From the NCBI RefSeq assembly GCF_025380365.1, contig NZ_JAOCQF010000003.1, positions 372,001-436,000 of the forward strand: DNA of 64,000 bases. Direction: 5' to 3'. A program made the translations under genes and the position numbers. Shown here one piece after another: positions 1 through 7,691 of the stretch (the first letter of the stretch is position 1; every line of letters begins with the position of its first letter). Source of the DNA: Albidovulum sediminis (GTDB taxonomy: Bacteria; Pseudomonadota; Alphaproteobacteria; Rhodobacterales; Rhodobacteraceae). The notes beneath the pieces are model-generated. The model made no database searches. It saw nothing but the letters and a program-made list of their open reading frames with translations, and was not told the DNA's origin.

Positions 1-405
1 CCCGAGGCCGATGAAGTGGCCCATCCAGCCCTCCATCGTCGCCCCAAGGCTGACGGCGTGGCGCGCGACACGCAGGTTGCAGACCGGGTGGATGTCCATC
101 GCGACCGCATGGGCCATGGCCCGCACGACCGCCCGCTCTATGGGGTCCTTCGGCAACCAGCCGGGGGCGCGCGTTTCATCGAGGTATTCAAGGATCGCGA
201 GCGACTGGGTCAGGCTGTGACCGTCGATCTCCAGCGTCGGCACCAGACCTTGCGGATTGCGCGCCAGGTTGTCGGCGCCGGCCTGTTCACCCGCCAGAAG
301 ATCGACCGTGACGGGCCGCCAGGGCAAGCCTAAAAGGTTCAGCGCGATCCGCACACGATAGGCCGCCGAGGACCGCCAATAGTCGTAAAGCACCGTCTCC
401 GGCAT
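1..405 (-). CDS. maiA: Maleylacetoacetate isomerase (zeta-class GST), partial
   Basis: The visible 135 codons encode the N-terminal thioredoxin-fold domain and the start of the helical domain of a zeta-class glutathione S-transferase. The enzyme isomerises maleylacetoacetate to fumarylacetoacetate in the cytosol, between HmgA and FahA. The start [20 protein letters not shown] carries the family's SSxxxRVRIAL glutathione-binding segment, although Ala replaces the Cys of the classical SSCS motif. NPQGLVPTL and [12 protein letters not shown] are further GST landmarks. The ATG at 405-403 is used; the nearby CAT at 408-410 is out of frame. The gene is divergent from hmgA and shares its operator region. 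Its 3' end lies beyond the left edge. The assignment is firm from motif and context. Confidence 0.9.
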   Translation of the reverse strand, partial: MPETVLYDYWRSSAAYRVRIALNLLGLPWRPVTVDLLAGEQAGADNLARNPQGLVPTLEIDGHSLTQSLAILEYLDETRAPGWLPKDPIERAVVRAMAHAVAMDIHPVCNLRVARHAVSLGATMEGWMGHFIGLG

Positions 406-420
406 CTCATGCTCCAGATC

Positions 421-462
421 GTTACACTTGCAACTTTACCTTGACTTCGTTGCATCCGCAAC
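421..462. promoter_or_regulatory. Pair of matching inverted-repeat operators between maiA and hmgA
   Basis: Two copies of the same dyad are present: GTTAC-ACTT-GCAAC at 421-434 (one mismatch) and GTTGC-ATCC-GCAAC at 449-462 (perfect). Their centres are 28 bases apart. The right copy fills the spacer of the hmgA promoter and the left copy lies just upstream of its -35. Both also overlap a weaker leftward promoter candidate for maiA (TTGCGG-N17-TAAAGT on the minus strand). The arrangement suits repression by a dimeric MarR- or TetR-type regulator responding to a pathway metabolite. The regulator's identity is inference; its gene may lie left of the window. Confidence 0.7.
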
Positions 463-468
463 TATAAA
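441..468 (+). promoter_or_regulatory. hmgA operon promoter, sigma70-type
   Basis: TTGACT at 441-446 and TATAAA at 463-468 are separated by 16 bases, close to the housekeeping consensus. The spacer contains the perfect dyad GTTGC-ATCC-GCAAC. Transcription would start about 55 bases upstream of the hmgA ATG at 530. Confidence 0.7.
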
Positions 469-529
469 CACCCTGACAAGCCGCCGCCGAGCCCGGCGCG
501 GACTGCAGACCAGCTTGCTGGAGGAGCGC

Positions 530-1891
530 ATGACGAGCCTATCCTTGCCCCAGGGCATGATCCGCGCAGCATCGATTGCCGGTCCGCATGAAGGCTACAT
601 GCCCGGTTTCGGCAACGACTTCGAAACCGAGGCGCTGCCCGGCGCGCTGCCGCAGGGCATGAACAGCCCGCAGAAGTGCAACTACGGACTTTATGGCGAA
701 CAGCTTTCTGGCACAGCGTTCACCGCGCCCAGCCACCAGAACGAACGCACCTGGTGCTATCGTATCCGCCCGTCGGTCAAACATACGCACCGATTCCGCA
801 AGATCGACGTACCGCTGTGGAAATCCGCCCCCTGCATCGACCCCGACGTCATCAGCCTGGGCCAGTACCGTTGGGATCCGCTGCCGGTTCCGGCCGAACC
901 GCTGACCTGGATCACCGGGATGCGCACGATGACCACGGCGGGGGACGTGAACACCCAGACCGGCATGGCGAGCCATGTCTATCTGGTGACGGAATCGATG
1001 CAGGACGAATACTTCTTCTCGGCCGACGGTGAGTTGCTGGTCGTGCCGCAGGAAGGGCGGCTGCGATTCTGCACCGAACTGGGCATCATCGACCTGGAGC
1101 CGAAGGAAATCGCCATCCTGCCACGCGGCCTCGTCTACCGGGTCGAGGTGCTGGAAGGCCCGGCCCGCGGCTTTGTCTGCGAAAACTACGGCCAGAAGTT
1201 CCAGCTTCCGGGCCGCGGGCCGATCGGCGCCAATTGCATGGCCAACCGGCGCGACTTCAAGACACCCGTGGCAGCGTTCGAAGACCGCGAGGTGCCCTCG
1301 GTCGTGACGGTGAAATGGTGCGGCCAGTTTCACGAAACCCGGATCGGGCACAGCCCGCTTGACGTCGTGGCCTGGCACGGCAATTACGCGCCCTGCAAGT
1401 ACGACCTGCGCAGCTATTGCCCGGTCGGAGCGATCCTGTTCGATCACCCGGACCCGTCGATCTTCACCGTCCTGACCGCGCCGAGCGGGATCGAGGGAAC
1501 AGCGAACATCGACTTCGTCCTGTTCCGCGAACGCTGGATGGTGGCGGAGAACACCTTCCGCCCGCCGTGGTACCACAAGAACGTCATGTCGGAACTGATG
1601 GGCAACATCTACGGCATCTACGACGCCAAGCCGAAGGGGTTCGTCCCCGGCGGCATGAGCTTGCACAACTGCATGCTGCCGCACGGGCCGGACAAGAACG
1701 CGTTCGAGGGCGCGTCGAACGCCGAGCTTGGTCCCGAGAAGCTGGACCAGACCATGTCCTTCATGTTCGAGACCCGCTTCCCGCAGCAACTGACGCCCTT
1801 CGCCGCGCAGGCCGGGCATCTGCAGGAAGACTACATCGACTGCTGGGGCAGCCTGGAGAAGAAGTTCGACGGGACACCCGGCGCCAAATGA
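530..1891 (+). CDS. hmgA: Homogentisate 1,2-dioxygenase
   Basis: This 453-residue protein opens the homogentisate ring to maleylacetoacetate with a non-heme Fe(II) centre. The iron ligands are visible as His349 and Glu355 (WYHKNVMSE) and His385 (MLPHGPD), with the same spacing as human HGD. The N-terminal [16 protein letters not shown] stretch is typical of the family. The ATG at 530 is chosen because GGAGGAG (520-526) precedes it. An in-frame TTG at 428 would place the start inside the promoter. It is the first gene of an operon with fahA, an MBL protein, mhaA and mhaB. Regulation is probably through the dyads at 421-462. Confidence 0.97.
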   Translation: MTSLSLPQGMIRAASIAGPHEGYMPGFGNDFETEALPGALPQGMNSPQKCNYGLYGEQLSGTAFTAPSHQNERTWCYRIRPSVKHTHRFRKIDVPLWKSAPCIDPDVISLGQYRWDPLPVPAEPLTWITGMRTMTTAGDVNTQTGMASHVYLVTESMQDEYFFSADGELLVVPQEGRLRFCTELGIIDLEPKEIAILPRGLVYRVEVLEGPARGFVCENYGQKFQLPGRGPIGANCMANRRDFKTPVAAFEDREVPSVVTVKWCGQFHETRIGHSPLDVVAWHGNYAPCKYDLRSYCPVGAILFDHPDPSIFTVLTAPSGIEGTANIDFVLFRERWMVAENTFRPPWYHKNVMSELMGNIYGIYDAKPKGFVPGGMSLHNCMLPHGPDKNAFEGASNAELGPEKLDQTMSFMFETRFPQQLTPFAAQAGHLQEDYIDCWGSLEKKFDGTPGAK

Positions 1892-1896
1892 CAGGG

Positions 1897-1948
1897 CCGG
1901 GGGTTTCACACCCCCGGACCCCCGTGGGATACTTAGGAAAAGAAGAAG
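1897..1948. repeat. GC-rich REP-like intergenic element, copy 1
   Basis: An 8-bp stem (CCGGGGGT 1897-1904, ACCCCCGG 1910-1917, loop TTCAC) is followed by ACCCCCGTGGGATACTT and AAAAGAAGAAG (1938-1948). The same design recurs at 18934-18987. Here the purine-rich tail abuts the fahA ATG and probably supplies its ribosome-binding site. Similar elements are common between genes in Rhodobacteraceae as I remember them; their role is not established. Confidence 0.7.
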
Positions 1949-3208
1949 ATGGGATTGATCCGTTCCTGGGTTGAAGGCGCAAATCGGGCGGACAGCCCGT
2001 TCCCGCTGAACAACCTGCCCTGCGGCGTGTTCTCTGCGGGCACGGATGAGCCGCGCTGTGGCGTCGCCATCGGCGATTTCGTGCTGGACGTGGCGGGGTT
2101 GGAAGAGGCGGGGCTGCTGTCGCTGGAGGGCGGGCCGCTCCTCGACGTGCCGTTCTGGAACGAGGTGATGGAGGCAGGCCCTGCGGTCTGGGCCGCATTG
2201 CGCGCGCGCCTGACGGCGCTGCTGGCGGAAGGGGCGGCGGAGCGGGCGGCGGTGGAGCCGTTCCTTCATCGGCAGACCGACGTGACGCTGCACCTGCCCT
2301 TCCTGGTCAGCGAATACACCGACTTCTACGCGGGCCGCCACCATGCCTTCAATGTCGGCACCATGTTCCGCGGCCCGGAGAATGCCCTGCCGCCGAACTG
2401 GCTCCATATCCCCATCGGCTATAACGGGCGGGCGTCCTCGGTGGTGGTGTCGGGCACCGAAATCCGGCGCCCCTGGGGACAGGTGAAGGGGCCGGACGAG
2501 ACGATGCCGCGCTTTGCGCCATCGGCCCGCTTCGACATCGAGCTGGAAATGGGGGCCGTCGTCGGCCAGCCTTCGGTGCACGGACAGCCCGTCACGGTGG
2601 CCGAGGCCGATCAGATGATCTTCGGCTATGTGCTGCTGAACGACTGGTCTGCGCGCGACATCCAGGCCTGGGAGTATCAGCCGCTCGGCCCGTTCCAGGC
2701 GAAGGCGACGGCGACGACCATTTCCCCCTGGATCGTGATGCGCGCGGCGCTGGAGCCGTTCCGGTGTTCCACCCAGCCGCGCCAAGTCCCGCTTCTGCCG
2801 CATCTGGCCGAACCCGGGCCGATGCTTTACGACATCGCGCTGGAGGTCGGGCTGACCCCGGAGGGCGGGGAAGAGACGATCATCGCGCGCACCAACTACG
2901 CCGAGATGTATTACTCCGCTGCGCAGCAACTGGCGCATCACACGACAAGCGGCTGCGCGATGAATGTGGGTGACCTGTTGGGGTCCGGCACCATCTCGGG
3001 CCCGGTGAAGGAAAGCCGGGGCAGCCTTCTGGAACTGTCCTGGGGCGGCAAGGAGCCCATCGCCATCGAAGGTGGCACGCGCACCTTCATCGAGGACAAC
3101 GACACGCTGACCCTGCGCGGAAGCTGCAGGGGCGACGGCTACACCATCGGCTTCGGAGAGTGTGCGGGCAAGGTGATCCCCGCATTGGCCGACCCCTACG
3201 CACGATAA
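1949..3208 (+). CDS. fahA: Fumarylacetoacetase
   Basis: This 419-residue enzyme hydrolyses fumarylacetoacetate to fumarate and acetoacetate, the last step of homogentisate breakdown. It has the N-terminal SH3-like FAH domain (about 1-115) and the mixed beta-roll catalytic domain. The metal ligands Asp125, Glu198, Glu200 and Asp232 and the catalytic His132 (YAGRHHAFNVG) sit one residue off the human numbering. The ATG follows the purine-rich tail of the repeat at 1897-1948, which serves as its Shine-Dalgarno. It is the second gene of the hmg operon, 57 bases after hmgA and 11 bases before the MBL gene. Confidence 0.97.
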   Translation: MGLIRSWVEGANRADSPFPLNNLPCGVFSAGTDEPRCGVAIGDFVLDVAGLEEAGLLSLEGGPLLDVPFWNEVMEAGPAVWAALRARLTALLAEGAAERAAVEPFLHRQTDVTLHLPFLVSEYTDFYAGRHHAFNVGTMFRGPENALPPNWLHIPIGYNGRASSVVVSGTEIRRPWGQVKGPDETMPRFAPSARFDIELEMGAVVGQPSVHGQPVTVAEADQMIFGYVLLNDWSARDIQAWEYQPLGPFQAKATATTISPWIVMRAALEPFRCSTQPRQVPLLPHLAEPGPMLYDIALEVGLTPEGGEETIIARTNYAEMYYSAAQQLAHHTTSGCAMNVGDLLGSGTISGPVKESRGSLLELSWGGKEPIAIEGGTRTFIEDNDTLTLRGSCRGDGYTIGFGECAGKVIPALADPYAR

Positions 3209-3219
3209 GGAATCCGACA

Positions 3220-4170
3220 ATGGCAAAGGCATTCGCCTCGCAAGGCGACCTCGCGGAAAAGAAGATCAGCTTTACCGAGATCGGCGAGGGGCTTTATGCC
3301 TTTACCGCCGAGGGCGACCCGAACTCCGGCGTCATCATTGGCGACGACTCGGTGATGGTGGTCGAGGCGCAGGCCACCCCGCGTCTGGCGCAGAAGGTGA
3401 TCGACTGCATCCGGGGCGTGACCGACAAGCCGATCAGCCATGTCGTGCTGACGCATTATCACGCGGTGCGCGTGCTGGGGGCGTCAGCCTTTGGCGCGGG
3501 CCAGATCATCATGTCGGAAGCCGCCCGCAACATGGTGGCCGAGCGCGGGCAGGAAGACTGGGACAGCGAGTTCCAGCGCTTTCCGCGCCTTTTCCAAGGG
3601 CATGAGAGCATCCCCGGCCTGACCTGGCCCACCACGACGTTCAACGGCCGGATGACGGTCTGGCTGGGCAAGCGGCGGGTCGACATTCTTCAGCTGGGTC
3701 GCGCCCATACGGCGGGCGATGCGGTGATCCATGTTCCGGACCAGAACGTGATGTTCACCGGCGATATCGTCGAGGCGCATTCGGCCTGCTATTGCGGCGA
3801 TGGCCACTTTGCCGACTGGGGGGGCACGCTGGAGGCGATCCGCGCCCATGACCTTGACGCCATCGCGCCGGGTCGGGGGGATGCCGTGGTCGGCCCCGCA
3901 GCCGTCAACGCTGCGCTGGACCGGACCAAGGACTTCGTCGAAAGCACCTACCGGCCGGTTGCGCGTGTCGCCGCCCGCAACGGCACGCTCAAGGAAGCAT
4001 GGGACGCCTGCCGCGACGCCTGCGACCCGAAGTTCCGGGACTACGCGATCTACGAACACTGCCTGCCCTTCAACGTGGCGCGCGCCTATGACGAGGCGCG
4101 CGGCATCAGCCACCCCCGGATCTGGACCGCGCAGCGCGACCTGGAAATGTGGGCGGCCCTGCAGGGCTGA
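3220..4170 (+). CDS. MBL-fold hydrolase with altered metal motif, in the homogentisate operon
   Basis: This 316-residue protein has the metallo-beta-lactamase fold. A beta-rich N-terminus (GVIIGDDSVMVVEAQATP) is followed by the metal loop and then GRAHTAGDAVIH and FTGDIVEAH, which carry the later His and Asp ligands. The first motif reads THYHAVRVLG, whereas the canonical form is HxHxDH. The two leading histidines remain, but Asp and the third His are replaced by Val and Arg, so a dinuclear zinc site is unlikely to form normally. The ATG at 3220 lies 11 bases after fahA and is preceded by AAGGAAT. The function is unknown; the operon suggests a thioester or lactone side reaction of aromatic catabolism. 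An unrelated role cannot be excluded. Confidence 0.85.
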   Translation: MAKAFASQGDLAEKKISFTEIGEGLYAFTAEGDPNSGVIIGDDSVMVVEAQATPRLAQKVIDCIRGVTDKPISHVVLTHYHAVRVLGASAFGAGQIIMSEAARNMVAERGQEDWDSEFQRFPRLFQGHESIPGLTWPTTTFNGRMTVWLGKRRVDILQLGRAHTAGDAVIHVPDQNVMFTGDIVEAHSACYCGDGHFADWGGTLEAIRAHDLDAIAPGRGDAVVGPAAVNAALDRTKDFVESTYRPVARVAARNGTLKEAWDACRDACDPKFRDYAIYEHCLPFNVARAYDEARGISHPRIWTAQRDLEMWAALQG

Positions 4171-4191
4171 CAGACGCTCAGGGAGGAGCAC

Positions 4192-5808
4192 ATGACGGAC
4201 CTCGTTCCGGAACGCTATACGCTTGCGTTCCGCCTCTACCCGTATGCCAAGTCCCCCGATCAGGAGGCAGCCACCCCGGCCCGCCACAAGGTGATTGTCG
4301 TGGGCGGCGGGCCCATCGGCCTGGCCACCGCGCTGGACCTAGGCCGGCGCGGAGTGCCGGTCCTGCTGCTCGACGATCACGAGGGCGCAGGCCTGGGCAG
4401 CAGGGCGCTCTGCTTTTCCAAGCGCACGCTGGAGATATGCGACCGTCTCGGCGCCGCGGGGCCGATGCTGGACAAGGGCGTGCAGTGGAATGTCGGCAAG
4501 GTCTTTCACGACGACCGGCTGCTGTACGAATTCAACCTCCTGCCCGAAGCCGGCCATGCCTTCCCGGCTTTCATCAACCTGCAACAGCCCTGGTTCGAGA
4601 AGTTCATGCATGACGCCATTCTCGACGCGCAGGCAGAAGGCGCGCCGATCGAGTTACGCGGAAGAAACCGCGTCGACGCGGTGATCCCCGCGGCAGATCA
4701 TGTCGCGCTGGACGTGATGACGCCGGACGGGCCCTACCGGCTTGAGGCCGACTGGCTGATCGCCTGCGACGGGGCGCGCAGCCCGTTGCGTGGCATGATG
4801 GGCCTTTCATTCGACGGGCGGGTGTTCGAGGACAACTTCCTGATCGCCGACGTGAAGATGAAGGCGGATTTCCCGACCGAACGCTGGTTCTGGTTCGAGC
4901 CGCATTTCAAGTCCGGCGACTCGGCGCTTTTACACAAGCAGCCGGACGACATCTGGCGCATCGACTTCCAGCTGGGCTGGAACATCGACCGCGCGAAGGA
5001 ACTGGAGCCCGCGAACATCCGCGCCCGGGTCGACGCCATGCTTGGGCCGGGCGTCGAGTATGAGTTGGACTGGTGTTCCATCTACACATTCCAGTGCCGC
5101 CGGATGGGGCGGTTCCGCCATGGCCGGGTGCTGTTTGCGGGAGATAGCGCGCATCAGGTCAGCCCCTTCGGCGCACGGGGGGCCAATTCCGGCATTCAGG
5201 ACGTGGACAACCTGGCCTGGAAGCTGGCGCTGGTGCTGGATGGGGCGGCGCCGGAGGCGCTGCTCGATACCTATGACAGCGAGCGGGTCCATGGCGCGGA
5301 CGAGAACATCCTGAATTCCACCCGCGCGACCGACTTCATCACGCCGAAAACCCCGGTGTCGAAGATGCTCCGCAACGCCGTTCTGGAATTGGCCGAAACG
5401 CTGCCTTTCGCGCGGACGGTGGTGAACTCGGGCCGTCTCTCCCTGCCCTGCACCTATGACGGGTCGGCGCTGAATGGCCCCGACCACGCCGCGATGCCCG
5501 CGCGCACCCGGCCCGGCAGTCCCTGCCCGGATGCGCCTGTGGCGGGCGGTTGGCTGCTGAACCGCCTCGGGCGGGGCTTCACGCTGTTGACGATCGGCGC
5601 GCCGGCCCCCGAAGTCCTGACCGCCCACGGCCTGGCCGTGCCGCGTCTGGCGCTGGACGCGACGCCCGAGATTCGCGACCGCTATCTGGGCGACGCCGAA
5701 GCTGCCGTATACCTGATCCGCCCGGACCAGCATGTTGCCGCGCGCTGGGACCATTACAGCGCGGGTGCGGTGTCGGACGCCCTCGCCCGGGCGATCGGAA
5801 AGGAGTGA
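4192..5808 (+). CDS. mhaA: FAD-dependent aromatic monooxygenase, likely 3-hydroxyphenylacetate 6-hydroxylase large subunit
   Basis: This 538-residue class A flavoprotein hydroxylase has an FAD-binding GxGxxG (VVGGGPIGLATALDLG, about residues 38-53). The second FAD motif is GDSAHQVSPFGARGANSG (about 319-336), and a thioredoxin-like C-terminal domain follows. It resembles MhpA/PheA-type hydroxylases. Its place after hmgA and fahA, and the small gene behind it, match the two-component MhaAB of Pseudomonas putida U, which converts 3-hydroxyphenylacetate to homogentisate. GGAGGAGCAC precedes the ATG. Other meta-hydroxy aromatic substrates are possible. Confidence 0.8.
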   Translation: MTDLVPERYTLAFRLYPYAKSPDQEAATPARHKVIVVGGGPIGLATALDLGRRGVPVLLLDDHEGAGLGSRALCFSKRTLEICDRLGAAGPMLDKGVQWNVGKVFHDDRLLYEFNLLPEAGHAFPAFINLQQPWFEKFMHDAILDAQAEGAPIELRGRNRVDAVIPAADHVALDVMTPDGPYRLEADWLIACDGARSPLRGMMGLSFDGRVFEDNFLIADVKMKADFPTERWFWFEPHFKSGDSALLHKQPDDIWRIDFQLGWNIDRAKELEPANIRARVDAMLGPGVEYELDWCSIYTFQCRRMGRFRHGRVLFAGDSAHQVSPFGARGANSGIQDVDNLAWKLALVLDGAAPEALLDTYDSERVHGADENILNSTRATDFITPKTPVSKMLRNAVLELAETLPFARTVVNSGRLSLPCTYDGSALNGPDHAAMPARTRPGSPCPDAPVAGGWLLNRLGRGFTLLTIGAPAPEVLTAHGLAVPRLALDATPEIRDRYLGDAEAAVYLIRPDQHVAARWDHYSAGAVSDALARAIGKE

Positions 5809-5811
5809 GAG

Positions 5812-6012
5812 ATGCTGATCACGACCCCGAACCTGACCCGCCCGGACGAGACTTACGCCGCCTTGATTGCAACCCATGAAGGGCTGAGCGAGGCGGAAAG
5901 CCACGCCCTGAACGCGCGTCTCATCCTGATCCTGATGAACCACATCGGCGATGATGCCGTGCTGACCGAGGCTATGCGGCTGGCGCGTGACAAGGGCGGG
6001 CAGGCGGCCTGA
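5812..6012 (+). CDS. mhaB: Small DUF2783-type coupling protein of the hydroxylase
   Basis: This 66-residue acidic helical protein starts 3 bases after the mhaA stop; GGAG of the mhaA 3' end acts as its ribosome-binding site. It resembles DUF2783 proteins (AALIATHEGLSEAESHALNA, then a helical NHIGDDAVLTEAM segment), which accompany FAD hydroxylases. In P. putida U a protein of about this size (MhaB) is required with MhaA for 3-hydroxyphenylacetate hydroxylation, apparently as a coupling factor. No catalytic residues are evident. It ends the operon and converges on hpaH. Confidence 0.75.
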   Translation: MLITTPNLTRPDETYAALIATHEGLSEAESHALNARLILILMNHIGDDAVLTEAMRLARDKGGQAA

Positions 6013-6042
6013 CGCAGTTTTCTCGCGCCTGCGCAGGGCGGA

Positions 6043-6840
6043 TCAGAAGTTCAGGCGCACCGCACCGAAGGCGCCGAAGTCGGCCTCGAACCGGCTTCCG
6101 GGCGGGGCCTCGACCGGGCGGATGAAACTGCCCGACAAGAGGATGTCCCCGGCGACGATTCCCATTCCATAGCGGCTTAGCCGATGCACCAGCCACAGGA
6201 TGCCGGTCACCGGATCGTTGAGGACCCCTGCGCCTAGCCCGGTTTCCTCGACCACGCCGTCGCGGGTCACGATGGCCCCGATCCAGCGCAGGTCGAAGGC
6301 TTCGACCGGATGGCGCTGCCGCCCCAGCACGACGCCCGCATTCGCAGCATTGTCGCTGATGGTGTCGGTGATGATCCGGGCCTTGCCGGTCTCCGGGTCG
6401 ACCCTCTGGATGCGGGTGTCGAGAATTTCCAGGCTGGGCGCCACGTAGTCGGTCGCGGCGATAATCTGATCCCGCGTCACGCCCGCGCCGGCAAGGGGGG
6501 CCTTCATGACGAAGGCGATTTCCGCCTCGATCCGCGGCTGGATGAAGCGGCCTTCGGGGATCGTGTCTCCGTCCTGAAACAGCATGTCATCCAGAAGCAC
6601 CCCGGAATCCGGTGTGGCGATGTTCAACGCCTGCTGCATCGCCCGGCTGGTCAGTCCGATCTTCCAGCCGATCACCTGTGCCCCCGCCGCGCGCTTCAAC
6701 CCGACTAGGGCGGCCTGCACCGCATAGGCATCGTCGAGCGTCATCCCGGGATGGCTGAGCGAGAGGAGTCCGCACTGGCGCCCGCTCCGTTCCGCCTGAA
6801 GGAGCGTTTCCGCGGCGGTGGTGATCTCCTCCGGCGTCAT
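6043..6840 (-). CDS. hpaH: 2-Oxo-hept-3-ene-1,7-dioate hydratase
   Basis: This 265-residue protein of the FAA-hydrolase/hydratase superfamily adds water to 2-oxo-hepta-3-ene-1,7-dioate in homoprotocatechuate degradation. The central IEAEIAFVMKAPL segment holds the glutamates of the Mg site, and VIGWKIGLTSRAMQ is a hydratase signature. Its length matches enterobacterial HpaH. The ATG at 6840 overlaps the hpaG stop (ATGA, 6837-6840), so translation is coupled. It is the last gene of the hpa operon and no hpaI aldolase follows it. It converges on mhaB 30 bases away. Confidence 0.93.
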   Translation of the reverse strand: MTPEEITTAAETLLQAERSGRQCGLLSLSHPGMTLDDAYAVQAALVGLKRAAGAQVIGWKIGLTSRAMQQALNIATPDSGVLLDDMLFQDGDTIPEGRFIQPRIEAEIAFVMKAPLAGAGVTRDQIIAATDYVAPSLEILDTRIQRVDPETGKARIITDTISDNAANAGVVLGRQRHPVEAFDLRWIGAIVTRDGVVEETGLGAGVLNDPVTGILWLVHRLSRYGMGIVAGDILLSGSFIRPVEAPPGSRFEADFGAFGAVRLNF

Positions 6841-7691
6841 TCGTCGGCCACTCCGTTCCTGAGGATGCCGATGCCCGGCACCTCCACCTCGATCACATCG
6901 CCGGGCCGCAGCCAGACCGGCGGATCGAACCGCGCGCCGGCGCCCGTGGGCGTGCCGGTCACGATGATGTCGCCGGCAACCAGCGTGGTGAAGGTCGAGA
7001 TATAGGCGATCTGGCGGGCCACCGGGAACAGCATGCGTCCGGTGCGGTCGCGTTGGCGCACCTCTCCGTTCACGCGGGTGACGAGGTCCACATCGACGAT
7101 CTGCGCGGGGTCGCGAAACGGCACCAGCCAGGGCCCGAGCGCGCCCGAGCGATCCCAGTTCTTGCCTTGCGTGACATTGAACTTGGCGTGGCGCACCCAG
7201 TCGCGGATCGTGCCCTCGTTGCACAGCGTCAGGGCGGCGATGTGCGACAGGGCATCGGTCTCTGGAATGCGGCGGCCGCCCGTGCCGATGACCACCGCAA
7301 TTTCGCCTTCGTAATCCAGTTGCGGGCTTTCCGGCGGCCGGATCAGGGGCTGCCCGTGGCCGGTAAGGCTGCGGGCAAAGCGCGGAAAGAGCGACATGTT
7401 GGGCGGCGCGTCCTGCCCGTCCCTGTATTCCGCGTTGCGGTCGGGAAAGTTCACCCCGACACAGATGATCTTTTCGGGGTCGGGGATCGGAATGTCGTAG
7501 GCAAAGCGGCCATCCGCATGGCTGGCCTTCCGCCCCGCGCCCGCCGCCAAGACCAGGTCGATCGCCCCTGCCTCGATCACGCCCCGCAGGGTCTTCCATT
7601 GCGGGAAGTCGTCGGAAAGGGACAGGACACCGCCCGGCACGCTCACCCCCCAGTGCTGGCGGCCATCGGCGCTGAAGGTGACGAGGTTCAT
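6837..7691 (-). CDS. hpaG: FAA-hydrolase family OPET decarboxylase/isomerase
   Basis: This 284-residue protein has one fumarylacetoacetate-hydrolase-fold domain with the typical CVGVNFPDRNAEYR, DYEGEIAVVIGTG and VTGTPTGAG segments. In this operon it would decarboxylate 5-oxopent-3-ene-1,2,5-tricarboxylate and isomerise the product. Enterobacterial HpaG is a duplicated two-domain protein, whereas this is a single-domain form. The ATG at 7691 overlaps the stop of the upstream decarboxylase (ATGA), and the stop overlaps hpaH. The pathway role is inferred from family and context. Confidence 0.88.
   Translation of the reverse strand: MNLVTFSADGRQHWGVSVPGGVLSLSDDFPQWKTLRGVIEAGAIDLVLAAGAGRKASHADGRFAYDIPIPDPEKIICVGVNFPDRNAEYRDGQDAPPNMSLFPRFARSLTGHGQPLIRPPESPQLDYEGEIAVVIGTGGRRIPETDALSHIAALTLCNEGTIRDWVRHAKFNVTQGKNWDRSGALGPWLVPFRDPAQIVDVDLVTRVNGEVRQRDRTGRMLFPVARQIAYISTFTTLVAGDIIVTGTPTGAGARFDPPVWLRPGDVIEVEVPGIGILRNGVADE

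Noticed and set aside
428-529. Extended hmgA start at TTG 428
   Set aside because: It would put the start inside the operator and promoter; the ATG at 530 has GGAGGAG directly upstream.
539-3232. An 897-codon minus-strand frame opposite hmgA and fahA
   Set aside because: hmgA and fahA on the plus strand have complete catalytic residues; the antisense frame has low-complexity Arg/Ala composition.
6028-6037. CCTGCGCAGG palindrome between mhaB and hpaH as a terminator
   Set aside because: It has no loop and no T tract, and 10-base palindromes are common in GC-rich DNA.
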